DNA of 64,000 nucleotides from Candidatus Altimarinota bacterium (GTDB lineage: Bacteria > Patescibacteriota > Gracilibacteria > UBA1369 > LOWO2-01-FULL-3), in NCBI GenBank assembly GCA_023231115.1, contig JALNWA010000001.1, forward strand, positions 186,001 to 250,000, in the 5' to 3' direction. Shown here piece after piece: positions 33,825 through 42,496 of the stretch. A model generated the notes under the pieces. The model worked only from the letters and a program-made list of their open reading frames with translations. It ran no database searches and had not been told where the DNA came from. Position 1 is the stretch's first letter. Each line of letters starts with the position of its first letter. Both the position numbers and the translations under genes were made by a program.

Positions 33825-34433
33825 ATGTCACGATTTATATCAATAGAAAAAAGCCTTCGATCTGAGGGCTTTTCTTTTATCGCAGGGATAGATGAGGTAG
33901 GAAGAGGCCCGCTTGCCGGACCTGTTGTTTCGGCGGCGGTAATTTTGAAAAACAATGCAAAAATTCCGGGATTAAAAGATTCAAAACAGCTCACAAAAGC
34001 TCAAAGAGAAGCGCTTTTTCCAATAATAATGAAAAATGCTTTGGATTATGCCATCGCAATTGTTTCGCATAAAACGATAGATGAAATAAACATTGCAAAC
34101 GCAATAAGGTTGGCGAACAAAATGTGCATTGATCATTTGGAAAAAACACCGGATATGGTGCTCATAGATGGCAGAGACAAGCAGATTTTGGACATTCCAT
34201 ATAAAACAATAATAAAAGGGGATACGAAAGTGAAATGCATCGCGGCGGCTTCTGTACTTGCAAAAGTGATGCGCGACAAATTGATGGAAAAATACGCAAA
34301 AGAATTTCCAATTTATAATTTTGAAAAACATGTCGGTTACGGAACTCGTGAACACAGAACGCTAATTGGCAGGTACGGTCCTTGCGAGATCCACAGAATG
34401 AGTTATAATTGGAATCTAATTGTAAAGCCATGA
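33825..34433 (+). CDS. rnhB: Ribonuclease HII
   Basis: A 202-aa protein from ATG 33825. It cleaves RNA of RNA-DNA hybrids and single ribonucleotides in DNA. IAGIDEVGRGPLAGPVV holds the first catalytic Asp/Glu and the GRG substrate motif; DGRDK and the later VLAKVMRD carry the remaining acidic residues; HVGYGTREH is the conserved C-terminal block. rplS-rnhB is a classic gene order. Its TGA stop overlaps the csaB ATG (ATGA at 34430). Confidence 0.95.
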   Translation: MSRFISIEKSLRSEGFSFIAGIDEVGRGPLAGPVVSAAVILKNNAKIPGLKDSKQLTKAQREALFPIIMKNALDYAIAIVSHKTIDEINIANAIRLANKMCIDHLEKTPDMVLIDGRDKQILDIPYKTIIKGDTKVKCIAAASVLAKVMRDKLMEKYAKEFPIYNFEKHVGYGTREHRTLIGRYGPCEIHRMSYNWNLIVKP

Positions 34434-35509
34434 AATACGTTGTCACAGGAAATTACGGAGCAAAAAACCTTGGAGATGAAATGATTCTTGAAGGAATGAT
34501 AGAAAGCTTAAAAAAAGCGGATAATTGTGCAGAAATCCATGTATTAAAAGGCGACGAAAAATTCCCTGCCGGAATAAAAAGTTTTATAAAATGGATTTTT
34601 AGAGGCAATAAAACTGCTAAAGAAAAAGTAAAAAATTGTGATTATTTTGTCCTTGGCGGAGGCGGACTTTTCGGAAGCTTAAGCCAATATGCGAATATTA
34701 TTTGGTGGGCGCAAGCGATTGGGGCATATCACTACAAAAAACCCGTTTTGATGCTCGGACAAAGTGTCGGAAAAATAAAAAATAAATATATCCAAAAACT
34801 TGTTAAAAATATTTTCAATAAAGCTGATTTGATAAGTGTTCGAGATGAAAAATCAAAAGAAAATTTGAAAGGAATAGGCGTCACAAGAAAAATAATATTG
34901 GTGCCGGACTTGGCTTTTGTAAGAGCAAATTGGCAACCTGACAAACAATTATCTTTGCACGGGATTGACGCCGAAACTGTGGAATCAAAAGATGTAATTA
35001 TAGCTTTAAGGCAGATGAAAAATCTTTCGGAAAATTTTAAAATTCAAATTGCGAGATTTGTTGAATGGCTGAAAAAAGAGCAAAAAATGAATGTAAAATT
35101 CGTGAATTTTCAAACGGGAAAAACAGACAACGATGAAATTTTACATAACGAAATAAAAAATTCGGTGGGGGACGATACCTTGGAAATTATCTCCCCAAAA
35201 ACAACAGAAGAAGTAATTAAACTTTTTGAAAATGTAAATTTCGCACTATGCATGCGTCTTCACTCGGTAATAACAGCAATGCTTACAAATACGCCATTCA
35301 TAGCCATAAATTATGCGGATAAAGTCGCAAATTTAATGGAATATATGGGAAGCAAAGAAAATATTTTGGAAATGACAGATGTAACCTTTGAAAATTTAAA
35401 AAATCTTTACGACAAAAAAATAAAAACATCAAAAAATAATCAACCAGAAAAAATAGAAGAATTTATTTCACTTTATTTGTCGAAGCTTCCGCTGAAAAAA
35501 GATCTTTGA
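34430..35509 (+). CDS. csaB: Polysaccharide pyruvyl transferase, CsaB type
   Basis: A 359-aa protein starting at the ATGA overlap with rnhB. VVTGNYGAKNLGDEMIL is the N-terminal signature of the family; FVLGGGGLFGS, MLGQSVGKIKN and LCMRLHSVITAMLTNTPFIAINYADK near the end complete the GT-B-like fold. CsaB transfers pyruvate from PEP to wall polysaccharide, which in other bacteria makes the ligand for SLH-domain S-layer proteins. No SLH protein is in this window. The 3' end overlaps the convergent rfbA by 47 nt. The symbol is by family; the acceptor sugar is unknown. Confidence 0.8.
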   Translation: MKYVVTGNYGAKNLGDEMILEGMIESLKKADNCAEIHVLKGDEKFPAGIKSFIKWIFRGNKTAKEKVKNCDYFVLGGGGLFGSLSQYANIIWWAQAIGAYHYKKPVLMLGQSVGKIKNKYIQKLVKNIFNKADLISVRDEKSKENLKGIGVTRKIILVPDLAFVRANWQPDKQLSLHGIDAETVESKDVIIALRQMKNLSENFKIQIARFVEWLKKEQKMNVKFVNFQTGKTDNDEILHNEIKNSVGDDTLEIISPKTTEEVIKLFENVNFALCMRLHSVITAMLTNTPFIAINYADKVANLMEYMGSKENILEMTDVTFENLKNLYDKKIKTSKNNQPEKIEEFISLYLSKLPLKKDL

Positions 35510-36311
35510 TTGATTTATGATCTCTGTCTAAATCCTTGGCTTTTTCTTGAATATTTTCGCCTTTGTTCATGCAAAGGTGCTCATCCACTTGAGCCAAACG
35601 ACTTTTTTGAACAAGTTTTCCGGCATCCATAAGCCCGTCAAAGGACTCACCGCAATCTCCCCAAAATCCATTCAAAATTGAATATTTTAGAGTGCCTTGT
35701 TCAATGTAAAAATTATTTACATCAGTGATTTCAAGTTCATTTCTGTTTGAAGGTTTTAAGCCTTTGATTACGTCAAAAACCTGCGGATCGTACATATAAC
35801 ATCCGGTAACGGCAAGATTTGAAGGTGGATTTTTTGGCTTTTCTACGATGTTTTTAATGTTTTTCCCTTCGATATCTGCAACTCCATAAGCCTGTGGATT
35901 TTTAACCTCTTTTAGGAAAACTCTTGCACCTCTTGGAACACTTTTAAATTCCTCCACGGCCTCCAAAAGATCATCTTCAAAAATATTATCTCCAAGGATT
36001 ACAACCACTTTTTCGTTATTTGCAAAATTCTCAGCAAGACTTAAGGCTTGAGCAATGCCTCCAGCCTCTTCCTGAACCTCGTACGAGATTTTCATGCCAA
36101 CATTGGCACCTGAACCTAGAAGTTCAAGAAAACTGCCACTATGGCCTTTTCCTGAGACTATAAGCACATTCGTTATTCCGGCACTTTTCATCGCATAAAG
36201 CGGATAAAAAATCATCGGTTTGTTATAAACCGGCAATAAATGCTTATTTGTGACTCTGGTAAGCGGATAAAGCCTGCTTCCGGTACCTCCTGCGAGTATA
36301 ATCCCTTTCAT
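35463..36311 (-). CDS. rfbA: Glucose-1-phosphate thymidylyltransferase
   Basis: A 282-aa protein. First step to dTDP-deoxysugars: dTTP plus glucose-1-phosphate gives dTDP-glucose. The nucleotide-binding loop LAGGTGSRLYPLT (6-18), KHLLPVYNKPMIFYPL, VILGDNIFEDD (metal-binding Asp) and VEKPKNP are all present. Beyond about residue 240 the tail (LCMNKGENIQEKAKDLDRD) is poorly conserved and overlaps csaB. rfbD follows upstream on the same strand, so rfbD-rfbA are probably co-transcribed with proS. Confidence 0.93.
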   Translation of the reverse strand: MKGIILAGGTGSRLYPLTRVTNKHLLPVYNKPMIFYPLYAMKSAGITNVLIVSGKGHSGSFLELLGSGANVGMKISYEVQEEAGGIAQALSLAENFANNEKVVVILGDNIFEDDLLEAVEEFKSVPRGARVFLKEVKNPQAYGVADIEGKNIKNIVEKPKNPPSNLAVTGCYMYDPQVFDVIKGLKPSNRNELEITDVNNFYIEQGTLKYSILNGFWGDCGESFDGLMDAGKLVQKSRLAQVDEHLCMNKGENIQEKAKDLDRDHKSIKDLFSAEASTNKVK

Positions 36312-36371
36312 AATCTTAAGTTAAGACTACTGAATTAAACAACAAAACGACAAAAATAGCAACATCTAGTT

Positions 36372-37226
36372 CTAATACGGCGCAATGATGAAATATTTTC
36401 GAAGATAATCTTTGACCGCCTTTTTCCAAGGCCTCATTTCAAAATTAAATTTTGTACTTTTCAATGTAGAATATTTCGGTCTCTTTGCAGGGCGATTCAG
36501 CTTTTCAGCAGTGATTTCTTTAACTTTTGTCTCGAGGTAAAGCGTTTTGAAAATATTTGCCGCCAAATCACTCCAATTTGTCGTTCCGCTGTTTGTAATA
36601 TGGTAAATTCCATACTCCAAAACAGGTTTTTTCTTTACAAAAAATTCAATAACTTTTTTTGCAAGATCTTTCGTGTAAGTCGGTGCGCCAAATTGATCAT
36701 TCACGACTTTAACTTCTTTTTTTTCTTTTCCAAGCACGGCCATAGTGTCGACAAAATTTTTCCCGTTTTCTCCAAAAAGCCAAGAAGTTCTGATTACATA
36801 AAACTTTCTCATGTTTTCGGGAATTAATTTTTCTCCAAGCAATTTTGATTCACCGTAAACATTAATAGGACAAGGTTTGTCTGATTCTTTCCACGTTTTT
36901 TTATGTCCGTCAAAAACATAATCTGTGCTGAAATGAATTAAAACAGCTTTATAAATTTCACATAAACCGGCAATTTTTCCAACTGCGTTTCCGTTTATAT
37001 CCATTGCCAATTTTGGATTTTTTTCAGCATCATCAACAGACGTATATGCGGCGGCGTTTACAACAAAATCCGGTCTAAGTTCATCGAAAATCACTTTCAT
37101 TTTTCTTTTGTTTGTAATGTCGCAATCGCTACTATTAAAGCCAAAAACTTTGTGCCCCATTTCAGAAAGATTTTCATAAAGACACGACCCAAGCATACCG
37201 GATTTTCCGAACAAAAGAATTCTCAT
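36372..37226 (-). CDS. rfbD: dTDP-4-dehydrorhamnose reductase
   Basis: A 284-aa SDR-fold protein. The NAD(P)-binding loop LFGKSGMLGSCLYENL is at residues 4-19; VNAAAYTSVDDAEKNP, STDYVFDG (catalytic Thr/Ser) and YGESKLLGE (Tyr-x-x-x-Lys) follow in order; RTSWLFGENGKNFV is typical of RfbD. It reduces dTDP-4-keto-L-rhamnose to dTDP-L-rhamnose, so an RfbC epimerase would be expected; none is in the window. It begins 5 nt after proS ends and precedes rfbA by 60 nt. Confidence 0.92.
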   Translation of the reverse strand: MRILLFGKSGMLGSCLYENLSEMGHKVFGFNSSDCDITNKRKMKVIFDELRPDFVVNAAAYTSVDDAEKNPKLAMDINGNAVGKIAGLCEIYKAVLIHFSTDYVFDGHKKTWKESDKPCPINVYGESKLLGEKLIPENMRKFYVIRTSWLFGENGKNFVDTMAVLGKEKKEVKVVNDQFGAPTYTKDLAKKVIEFFVKKKPVLEYGIYHITNSGTTNWSDLAANIFKTLYLETKVKEITAEKLNRPAKRPKYSTLKSTKFNFEMRPWKKAVKDYLRKYFIIAPY

Positions 37227-37231
37227 AAAAA

Positions 37232-38527
37232 TTATTTTTGAAATTCTTTAATCTTTGCTATAAGGCTTGAAATAGCTACAATTTCACTTTCGGAATTTGT
37301 TCTTTCTTTCCATTCAACCCCTTTTGATTCAAGTGTTCTTTTGCTTATTACAATTCTTAAAGGAATTCCAATCAAATCTGAATCTTTCAATTTTACGCCG
37401 GCAGTTTCATCGCGATCATCAAACAAAACTTCAATTCCTTCATCTGAAAGTTTTTTATATAAATCTTCAGCCTCTTTAATGACATTCTCATCATTTCCTA
37501 AAGAAATCAAATTTACCAAATATGGAGCAACGCTTTTTGGCCAGATCATGCCTTTTTCATCGTGTTTTGCCTCTACGATTGTGCCGACCAAACGAGTCGT
37601 TCCGATTCCATAACATCCCATAACGACAGGATTTAATTTTCCTTCATTATTCGCAAAATTTAAACCAAAAGCTTTTGAAAATTTCGTTCCAAGTTTGAAA
37701 ATATTTCCGGCCTCAACAGCTTTTATTTCTGAAAGATTTTCTTTACATTTTGGACATGGAATGCCTTTTTTCAAGTCTTCAAGCGTTTTTCCATGCATCA
37801 CTCCATCCTTGTGATCTTTCGCAACTTCAATATTTTGTGCAATTCCACATTTTTTACAAATAATAATTATGTCTTCTCCGGCAGGAGTTTCTACAGAAAA
37901 TTCATGCGAAAATTTATCTGAGAATATTCCACCTGAAGCCTCGATAACGTATGCTGTAAGCCCACATCTCTCGAACACTCTCAAATAAGCGCCCTTCATT
38001 ATTTCATAATATTTATCCAAATCCGCTTCATCTGCATGAAAGCTATAAAGGTCTTTCATTCCAAATTCTCTTCCGCGAAGAAGCCCGGATTTAGCCCTCG
38101 GCTCGTCACGAAATTTTGTTTGAATTTGATAAACACTAAGCGGTAAATCTTTGTAAGATTGAATATATTTTGCGGCTAGGGGAGTTACAACTTCCTCATG
38201 GCTAGGCCCGAAAACGAATTCTTTTTCTCCGCTTGCAACAGTTTTGTACAAGATTTCATCCATAGTTTTTCTTCTTCCTGTAATTTCCCAAATTTCGACA
38301 GGATGAAGTGCCGGCATAAGAATTTCTTGGCCTTCCACAGCGTTCATTTCTTCACGAATGATATTGCAGACTTTAGTAAGAACTCTATGTCCTAACGGCA
38401 AAAAATTATAAATTCCAGCCGCCAATTTTTCAATAAAACCCGCCTGCGTAAGCAGTTTTGCATTTACACTATCCGCATCACATGGAGGTGTATGCCTCGT
38501 TCGTCCGAAAAGTTTGCTGTATTTCAT
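37232..38527 (-). CDS. proS: Prolyl-tRNA synthetase, short form without editing insert
   Basis: A 431-aa class II synthetase. Motif 2 (TKFRDEPRAKSGLLRGREFGMKD) and motif 3 (VVMGCYGIGTTRLVG) flank the active site, and the C-terminal anticodon-binding domain (about 330-431) is intact. Between motifs 2 and 3 the bacterial INS editing domain of about 180 aa is reduced to a short linker bounded by CKKC and CPKC. Length matches the alphaproteobacterial-type ProRS (about 440), not the 565-aa type. Ala-tRNA-Pro would have to be cleared by a separate deacylase, not seen here. Confidence 0.93.
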   Translation of the reverse strand: MKYSKLFGRTRHTPPCDADSVNAKLLTQAGFIEKLAAGIYNFLPLGHRVLTKVCNIIREEMNAVEGQEILMPALHPVEIWEITGRRKTMDEILYKTVASGEKEFVFGPSHEEVVTPLAAKYIQSYKDLPLSVYQIQTKFRDEPRAKSGLLRGREFGMKDLYSFHADEADLDKYYEIMKGAYLRVFERCGLTAYVIEASGGIFSDKFSHEFSVETPAGEDIIIICKKCGIAQNIEVAKDHKDGVMHGKTLEDLKKGIPCPKCKENLSEIKAVEAGNIFKLGTKFSKAFGLNFANNEGKLNPVVMGCYGIGTTRLVGTIVEAKHDEKGMIWPKSVAPYLVNLISLGNDENVIKEAEDLYKKLSDEGIEVLFDDRDETAGVKLKDSDLIGIPLRIVISKRTLESKGVEWKERTNSESEIVAISSLIAKIKEFQK

Positions 38528-38580
38528 TTTCTGAATTGTAAATTTTACTTCCGGTAAAATATATCACTAAGAATAGAAAT

Positions 38581-38610
38581 TTGGAAATTGAAGTTGTTTA
38601 GGTGTATATT
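38581..38610 (+). promoter_or_regulatory. Promoter of the 38633 gene
   Basis: TTGGAA (38581-38586), 18 bp, TATATT (38605-38610). The predicted start near 38617 excludes an in-frame upstream ATG at 38588 and supports ATG 38633. Confidence 0.5.
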
Positions 38611-38632
38611 CAGCCTCCTAAAAACAATAATT

Positions 38633-39154
38633 ATGTTAGACGAAGCGGCAAGGAAAGAAATACAGGAGACAAGAGCTTTACAAGTGGGTGCGTTTTTACA
38701 AAGTTCTTATATCGATTACGGTAACTACATAGAAGGACTGTCATTAGGCAAATTGCCAGACCTGTCAGATCTTCATTCAACGAATTCAAGGATGAGAGGG
38801 CATTATATGAGTTTTAATTTTAAATATTGTAAAAATTTCGGCGCAAAGCCTTTAACAGTGTTGGCACCCGAACAGGAAGCTTGGACATGTTTGTCTCCGT
38901 TGATTTACAATTTTCTTGAAAGATTTAAAGTTTTTATAGACGGATATGAAACTAAACAGGATGATGAATCGAAAAAAACCATATTCAGAATTTTATTGAA
39001 TGAATATTGGCGTTTAATATTAAAATGGAATGTCATTTCTCAATCCTATAAGGCAAAAGAAATGTTTGAATCCGACGAACAAGTCGCCGAAAGAGAACAA
39101 GCTATTCGTGCTTTGACAGAACACATAAAAGCAAAAACAAAAGCGGCACAATGA
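38633..39154 (+). CDS. Unknown soluble helical protein
   Basis: A 173-aa protein starting MLDEAARKEIQE. It is mostly helical with many aromatics (NEYWRLILKWNVIS, FLERFKVFIDGYE), no signal peptide, membrane helix or Cys motif. Leader: CCTCCTAAAAACAATAATT. It stands alone between proS (divergent) and a convergent lipoprotein gene. No family recognised. Confidence 0.55.
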   Translation: MLDEAARKEIQETRALQVGAFLQSSYIDYGNYIEGLSLGKLPDLSDLHSTNSRMRGHYMSFNFKYCKNFGAKPLTVLAPEQEAWTCLSPLIYNFLERFKVFIDGYETKQDDESKKTIFRILLNEYWRLILKWNVISQSYKAKEMFESDEQVAEREQAIRALTEHIKAKTKAAQ

Positions 39155-39184
39155 TAAGAGATTAAGTTGTTTCATCAACACCGT

Positions 39185-39706
39185 CTAATACATACTGCTT
39201 TTTCTGCATTCAGGATCTTCGTTTTGAGGTGGATCAATATTTAGCAACAAATCAGGTAAATTTTCTCCCGCAACAACAAGATCAATTACTTGTCGTTTTT
39301 GATCTGGAGATAATGCATCAAATTTATCCATAAGATCATTTGCTCTTTTATCGAAATTACTAATGCCATCTTCAGGCTGAACCAACGGTGTAGGATCCAT
39401 TGACGCTTCTTGCGGCTCGACTTTCGGAACAACCGCTACCTCAGGTTTTGGAGCCACTTCGGGTTTTGGAAATTTAGGTTCTGTAGTTCCGGCGACAAAG
39501 TTACCATCATCTGAATTATCAGCAACTTCATCTTTTTCACAACCGGCAAGAGCCAAAACAATAACTCCCAAAGCAGCTATTTTGCAGGCACGTCTTAATC
39601 CGGCTGTCATTTTTTGCACTCTGGCATCAATATTTTTACGTCCATCTATTCCTGATTCAGCGCCTTCGCCACTCGTATGATCAATTCTTGATTCCGCTTT
39701 AGCCAT
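39185..39706 (-). CDS. Putative lipoprotein, Pro/Val-rich
   Basis: A 173-aa protein as drawn. A hydrophobic segment ending in LALAGC (lipobox, Cys56 from the 39706 start) is followed by acidic and PKPEVAP-type linker sequence and a helical C-terminal region (ANDLMDKFDALSPDQKRQVIDLV). From ATG 39706 the signal is preceded by 32 charged residues, unusually long; an internal ATG at 39610 would give a textbook lipoprotein signal (MTAGLRRACKIAALGVIVLA). A TTGACT-18-TAAGAA promoter about 30-60 nt upstream of 39706 keeps the longer form possible. Start undecided; envelope lipoprotein of unknown role. Confidence 0.6.
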   Translation of the reverse strand: MAKAESRIDHTSGEGAESGIDGRKNIDARVQKMTAGLRRACKIAALGVIVLALAGCEKDEVADNSDDGNFVAGTTEPKFPKPEVAPKPEVAVVPKVEPQEASMDPTPLVQPEDGISNFDKRANDLMDKFDALSPDQKRQVIDLVVAGENLPDLLLNIDPPQNEDPECRKSSMY

Positions 39707-39841
39707 ATTTTTAAAATTAAAATTTTAATACTTTATTCTTACACCAAATTCAGAAAGTGAGTCAAGAAATGACAAAAACAATTTGATTACACAACAATTC
39801 AATTATCCACAACATACACATTGCGAGATATTTTTTTGCAA

Positions 39842-39982
39842 ACGCAACGTTCGTTTGTCGCTTCTGCAAACCAAAATATCACACGTGCCAAGACGACGAA
39901 ATGTCATGCTTGTTGTGCAATTTTCCACAACAATTTTTGAAAAACGCAACGTCGTTTTACCGCTTCTGTCAGCCAAAATATC
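39842..39982. repeat. 39-bp imperfect direct repeat pair
   Basis: Copies at 39842-39880 and 39944-39982, 102 bp apart, share ACGCAACG, CGTTT, CGCTTCTG and CCAAAATATC blocks. A third CCAAAAT block lies inverted at about 40035-40041. Confidence 0.7.
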
Positions 39983-40028
39983 GAGTTTTACTGCAACACG
40001 CATTTTAAGAATTCGCTACTCGAAAAAG

Positions 40029-40067
40029 TTGAAATTTTGGCTTGTGCCTGCTAATATTCGGGCACAA
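40029..40067 (+). promoter_or_regulatory. Promoter with overlapping operator-like inverted repeat, HNH gene
   Basis: TTGAAA (40029-40034), 17 bp, TAATAT (40052-40057) preceded by the extended TGC. TTGTGCC (40042-40048) and GGCACAA (40061-40067) form an inverted repeat centred on the -10. A protein bound there would block transcription. Confidence 0.6.
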
Positions 40068-40090
40068 AACATCTTTAAAAAAATAATCCT

Positions 40091-41065
40091 ATGAACAATA
40101 TAAATCAAAATATCACATCGTCAAAAACGGCTCTACTAAGCGACGAAAGCCTCTACGATCTTTGCAAACAATACGGTGAACGCGCAAGAATCTGGCGACA
40201 AAGATTTGCAGGACTTTTGCCGGAAGTTTTCAAGCGCAAATTATATGAGAAGAAAGGCTTTATTTCGATTTTTGAATTTTCAAAGAAACTTGCAGGAATG
40301 AGTGAAGAACAAGTCAGATTAGTTTTGAATTTGGAAAAAAGATTTGAAGAAATGCCAAAATTAAAAACACTTTTAACAGAAGGGAAAGTAAGCGTAAATA
40401 AACTTTCCAGAATTGTCTCGATTGCCAAACCTGAAAATGAAATATTTTTGGCGACACAGGTGCAAATTTTATCAAAAAGTGCGGTCGAAACTTTGGTGCG
40501 AGATGAAAAGTTTGCCGAGGAAAATAAAAATCAAAATGGCTTACAGGAGAGCTTTTTTGACACAAAAAGTCTGCCCGGGCAGACTTTGGATTTATCTTCG
40601 GAAGTGCAACAAAAACTTCTCGAACTTCAAGAAAAGGGCATCGATATCAATGACCTATTACTTGAATTTCTACAAAAACGCGAAGAAGAAATCGCACAAA
40701 AAAAAGAGGAAATCAGTCGAGAAATCTCAGAAAAAGAAACGGAAAAACAGGATAACAAAACTTCAGTCGATTCACGGAAAGCCTCTCCTGCAAGCCCTTC
40801 GCGACACATCCCCATCTCCATAAAAAGAATTCTTTACGCGCAACACGGCACAAAATGTTCCATAAAAAATTGCCAAAAACTTTCACAGCAAATTCACCAC
40901 ATACAAAGATTCTCCGCCGTACCAAGCCATGATCCGAACTACCTCGCGCCACTCTGCAGAGAACACCATGAACTTGCACATACTATAGACGTCCCTAACG
41001 GCTACAGTGACTGGTATAGCGCAGATATAGCTTATCGCGAAATACGCCAGAGGGTGGGGGACTAA
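40091..41065 (+). CDS. HNH endonuclease-like protein
   Basis: A 324-aa protein. The N-terminal 200 residues are helical (LAGMSEEQVRLVLNLEKRF, KVSVNKLSRI), followed by a Lys/Glu coiled coil (about 195-240). The C-terminal HNH domain runs from about 240: RHIPISIKRILYAQHGTKCSIKNC gives the first Cys pair, QIHHIQRFS the His residues, NYLAPLCREHHELAH the Asn/Cys/His end. This is the architecture of the HNH proteins widespread in phages and mobile introns-like elements. It is under a promoter with an operator-like repeat, so expression is probably repressed. DNA is the likely substrate; the specificity is unknown. Confidence 0.75.
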   Translation: MNNINQNITSSKTALLSDESLYDLCKQYGERARIWRQRFAGLLPEVFKRKLYEKKGFISIFEFSKKLAGMSEEQVRLVLNLEKRFEEMPKLKTLLTEGKVSVNKLSRIVSIAKPENEIFLATQVQILSKSAVETLVRDEKFAEENKNQNGLQESFFDTKSLPGQTLDLSSEVQQKLLELQEKGIDINDLLLEFLQKREEEIAQKKEEISREISEKETEKQDNKTSVDSRKASPASPSRHIPISIKRILYAQHGTKCSIKNCQKLSQQIHHIQRFSAVPSHDPNYLAPLCREHHELAHTIDVPNGYSDWYSADIAYREIRQRVGD

Positions 41066-41161
41066 ACCTCAATTTAGCCTTTGTCTCCAACTAAAAATAT
41101 TGCAATAAACAGATGATAGAGATATTGTTACCTCCATCCGTAATTAATAACTCTACATAAT

Positions 41162-41440
41162 ATGGCTCCTAACGAAGGCAGAGAACAGGTTCCAAGCGAA
41201 GAAACTATCCCAAGAGGAGAACCAGTTCCACCACGAAAACCATTGCAAGAAATGCGGATAGTAAATGGTGCACTTAATACTTTAAGTAGTGCAGGCTTGG
41301 GACAACTGCCAGATTGCGGAATTACTCCTGAAGAAATCCAAAAAGCTGAGCAAGTACTTGCAAATGAAGGCGTAACAAGTCAAGAGGAGATCCTCCGTTT
41401 AGTTCGCAGGTGGGAAAGAAAGAATTTAACAAGTTTTTAA
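41162..41440 (+). CDS. Small unknown protein
   Basis: A 92-aa protein. The N-terminal third is Pro/Glu-rich and disordered (EETIPRGEPVPPRKPL), the rest is two or three helices (TPEEIQKAEQVL, SQEEILRLVRRWERK) resembling a small UBA- or EF-like helical bundle in outline only. A weak promoter TTGTTA-17-TAACTC lies at 41125-41153. It ends 21 nt before the convergent rfbB. No family recognised. Confidence 0.5.
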   Translation: MAPNEGREQVPSEETIPRGEPVPPRKPLQEMRIVNGALNTLSSAGLGQLPDCGITPEEIQKAEQVLANEGVTSQEEILRLVRRWERKNLTSF

Positions 41441-41461
41441 AACAATGCGCGGAATCCCTTC

Positions 41462-42496
41462 CTACCTCGTCGCTTTCAGCGGCGTTTTGCTCACGACCCC
41501 ATGTTTTCTTTCTTCCAATTTATCCATCAATTTCTCCGCCCACTGCTCGTGCGCTTTGTACCATTCAAAAGTCTTCGCGATGCCTTCAGCAAAATTCACG
41601 GACGGCTTCCATCCGAGCTCATTCTGCAGTTTTGTAGAATCAATAGCATAACGACGATCATGCGCGAGTCTATCATTTACATAAGTTATCAGACCTTCGT
41701 CCTTTCCCAAAAATTGAAGTAAAAATTTAGTAATTTCAAGGTTTGTTTTTTCATTATTTCCACCAATATTGTAAACCTCACCGACCCTTCCTTTAGCCAA
41801 AATCATATCAATCGCGCGGCAGTGATCTATCACATAAAGCCAATCTCTAACATTTTTCCCGTCTCCATAAACAGGCACAGGCTTGTTTTCCGCTATCAGC
41901 CTGAAGAAATAGGGGACTAACTTTTCCGGAAATTGATAAGGTCCGTAATTATTACTGCATCTGCTGATCGTCACAGGCATTTGATAAGTCTCAAAATAAC
42001 TTCGCACAAGCAAGTCCGCAGAAGCTTTTGACGCCGCATAAGGACAATTTGGCTTGATAGAAGTTTTCTCCGTAAAATAATCTTTTGAATCCGTTCCAAG
42101 GTCTCCGTAAACCTCATCAGTTGAAACTTGATGGTATCTTTTCACTCCATTCAAGCGAGAGGCATCAAGCACATTATGCGTTCCGACAATATTTGTAAGA
42201 ACGAAAATACTTGGACCTGTGATACTTCTATCTACATGAGTTTCCGCGGCAAAATTTACAACAATATCAAATTTTTCTTTTTCAAAAAGTGCATCAATAA
42301 AAGCTTTATCGACGATATCTCCTTGTACAAAATGAACACGTGGATTCTCGATAATATCCGAAAGATTATCCAAATTCCCCGCATAAGTCAGCTTATCCAA
42401 GACATAAATTTGATCTTCAGGATAATTTTCAAATCTGTAATGTACGAAGTTGCTTCCGATAAAACCGGCCCCTCCTGTAATTAATATTTTAGTCAT
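41462..42496 (-). CDS. rfbB: dTDP-glucose 4,6-dehydratase
   Basis: A 344-aa extended SDR. GGAGFIGSNFVHY (8-20) binds NAD; VNFAAETHVDRS, STDEVYGDL (Thr/Asp/Glu catalytic group) and YAASKAS (Tyr-x-x-x-Lys) are in order; RCSNNYGPYQFPEKLVPYF and the YVIDHCRAI block are diagnostic. It forms dTDP-4-keto-6-deoxyglucose, the branch point for rhamnose and 3-amino sugars. Its start overlaps the end of the WxcM-like gene by 8 nt, so the two are translated together. It is separated from rfbA/rfbD by about 5 kb. Confidence 0.93.
   Translation of the reverse strand: MTKILITGGAGFIGSNFVHYRFENYPEDQIYVLDKLTYAGNLDNLSDIIENPRVHFVQGDIVDKAFIDALFEKEKFDIVVNFAAETHVDRSITGPSIFVLTNIVGTHNVLDASRLNGVKRYHQVSTDEVYGDLGTDSKDYFTEKTSIKPNCPYAASKASADLLVRSYFETYQMPVTISRCSNNYGPYQFPEKLVPYFFRLIAENKPVPVYGDGKNVRDWLYVIDHCRAIDMILAKGRVGEVYNIGGNNEKTNLEITKFLLQFLGKDEGLITYVNDRLAHDRRYAIDSTKLQNELGWKPSVNFAEGIAKTFEWYKAHEQWAEKLMDKLEERKHGVVSKTPLKATR

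Larger units (their letters stand above)
39707..40090. other. Intergenic region with direct repeats, hairpins and one DnaA-box-like site
   Basis: About 384 bp without a credible gene. It holds a 39-bp imperfect direct repeat (39842-39880 and 39944-39982), each starting with a hairpin whose stems differ compensatorily (CAAACG/CGTTTG versus AAAACG/CGTTTT). It also has an inverted repeat TTGTTGTG/CACAACAA near 39910-39933, one TTATCCACA at 39803-39811, and the promoter-operator of the HNH gene at its right end. It is probably the control region of that gene. Confidence 0.5.

Noticed and set aside
39803..39811. A TTATCCACA DnaA-box match suggesting a replication origin
   Set aside because: Only one perfect box and one weak neighbour; no dnaA, dnaN or AT-rich unwinding region adjoins. 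It is more likely chance in the HNH control region.
39803..40003. Minus-strand frame of 66 aa with a repeated peptide
   Set aside because: The repeat comes from the 39-bp DNA repeat; no start signal, and codon use is unlike its neighbours.
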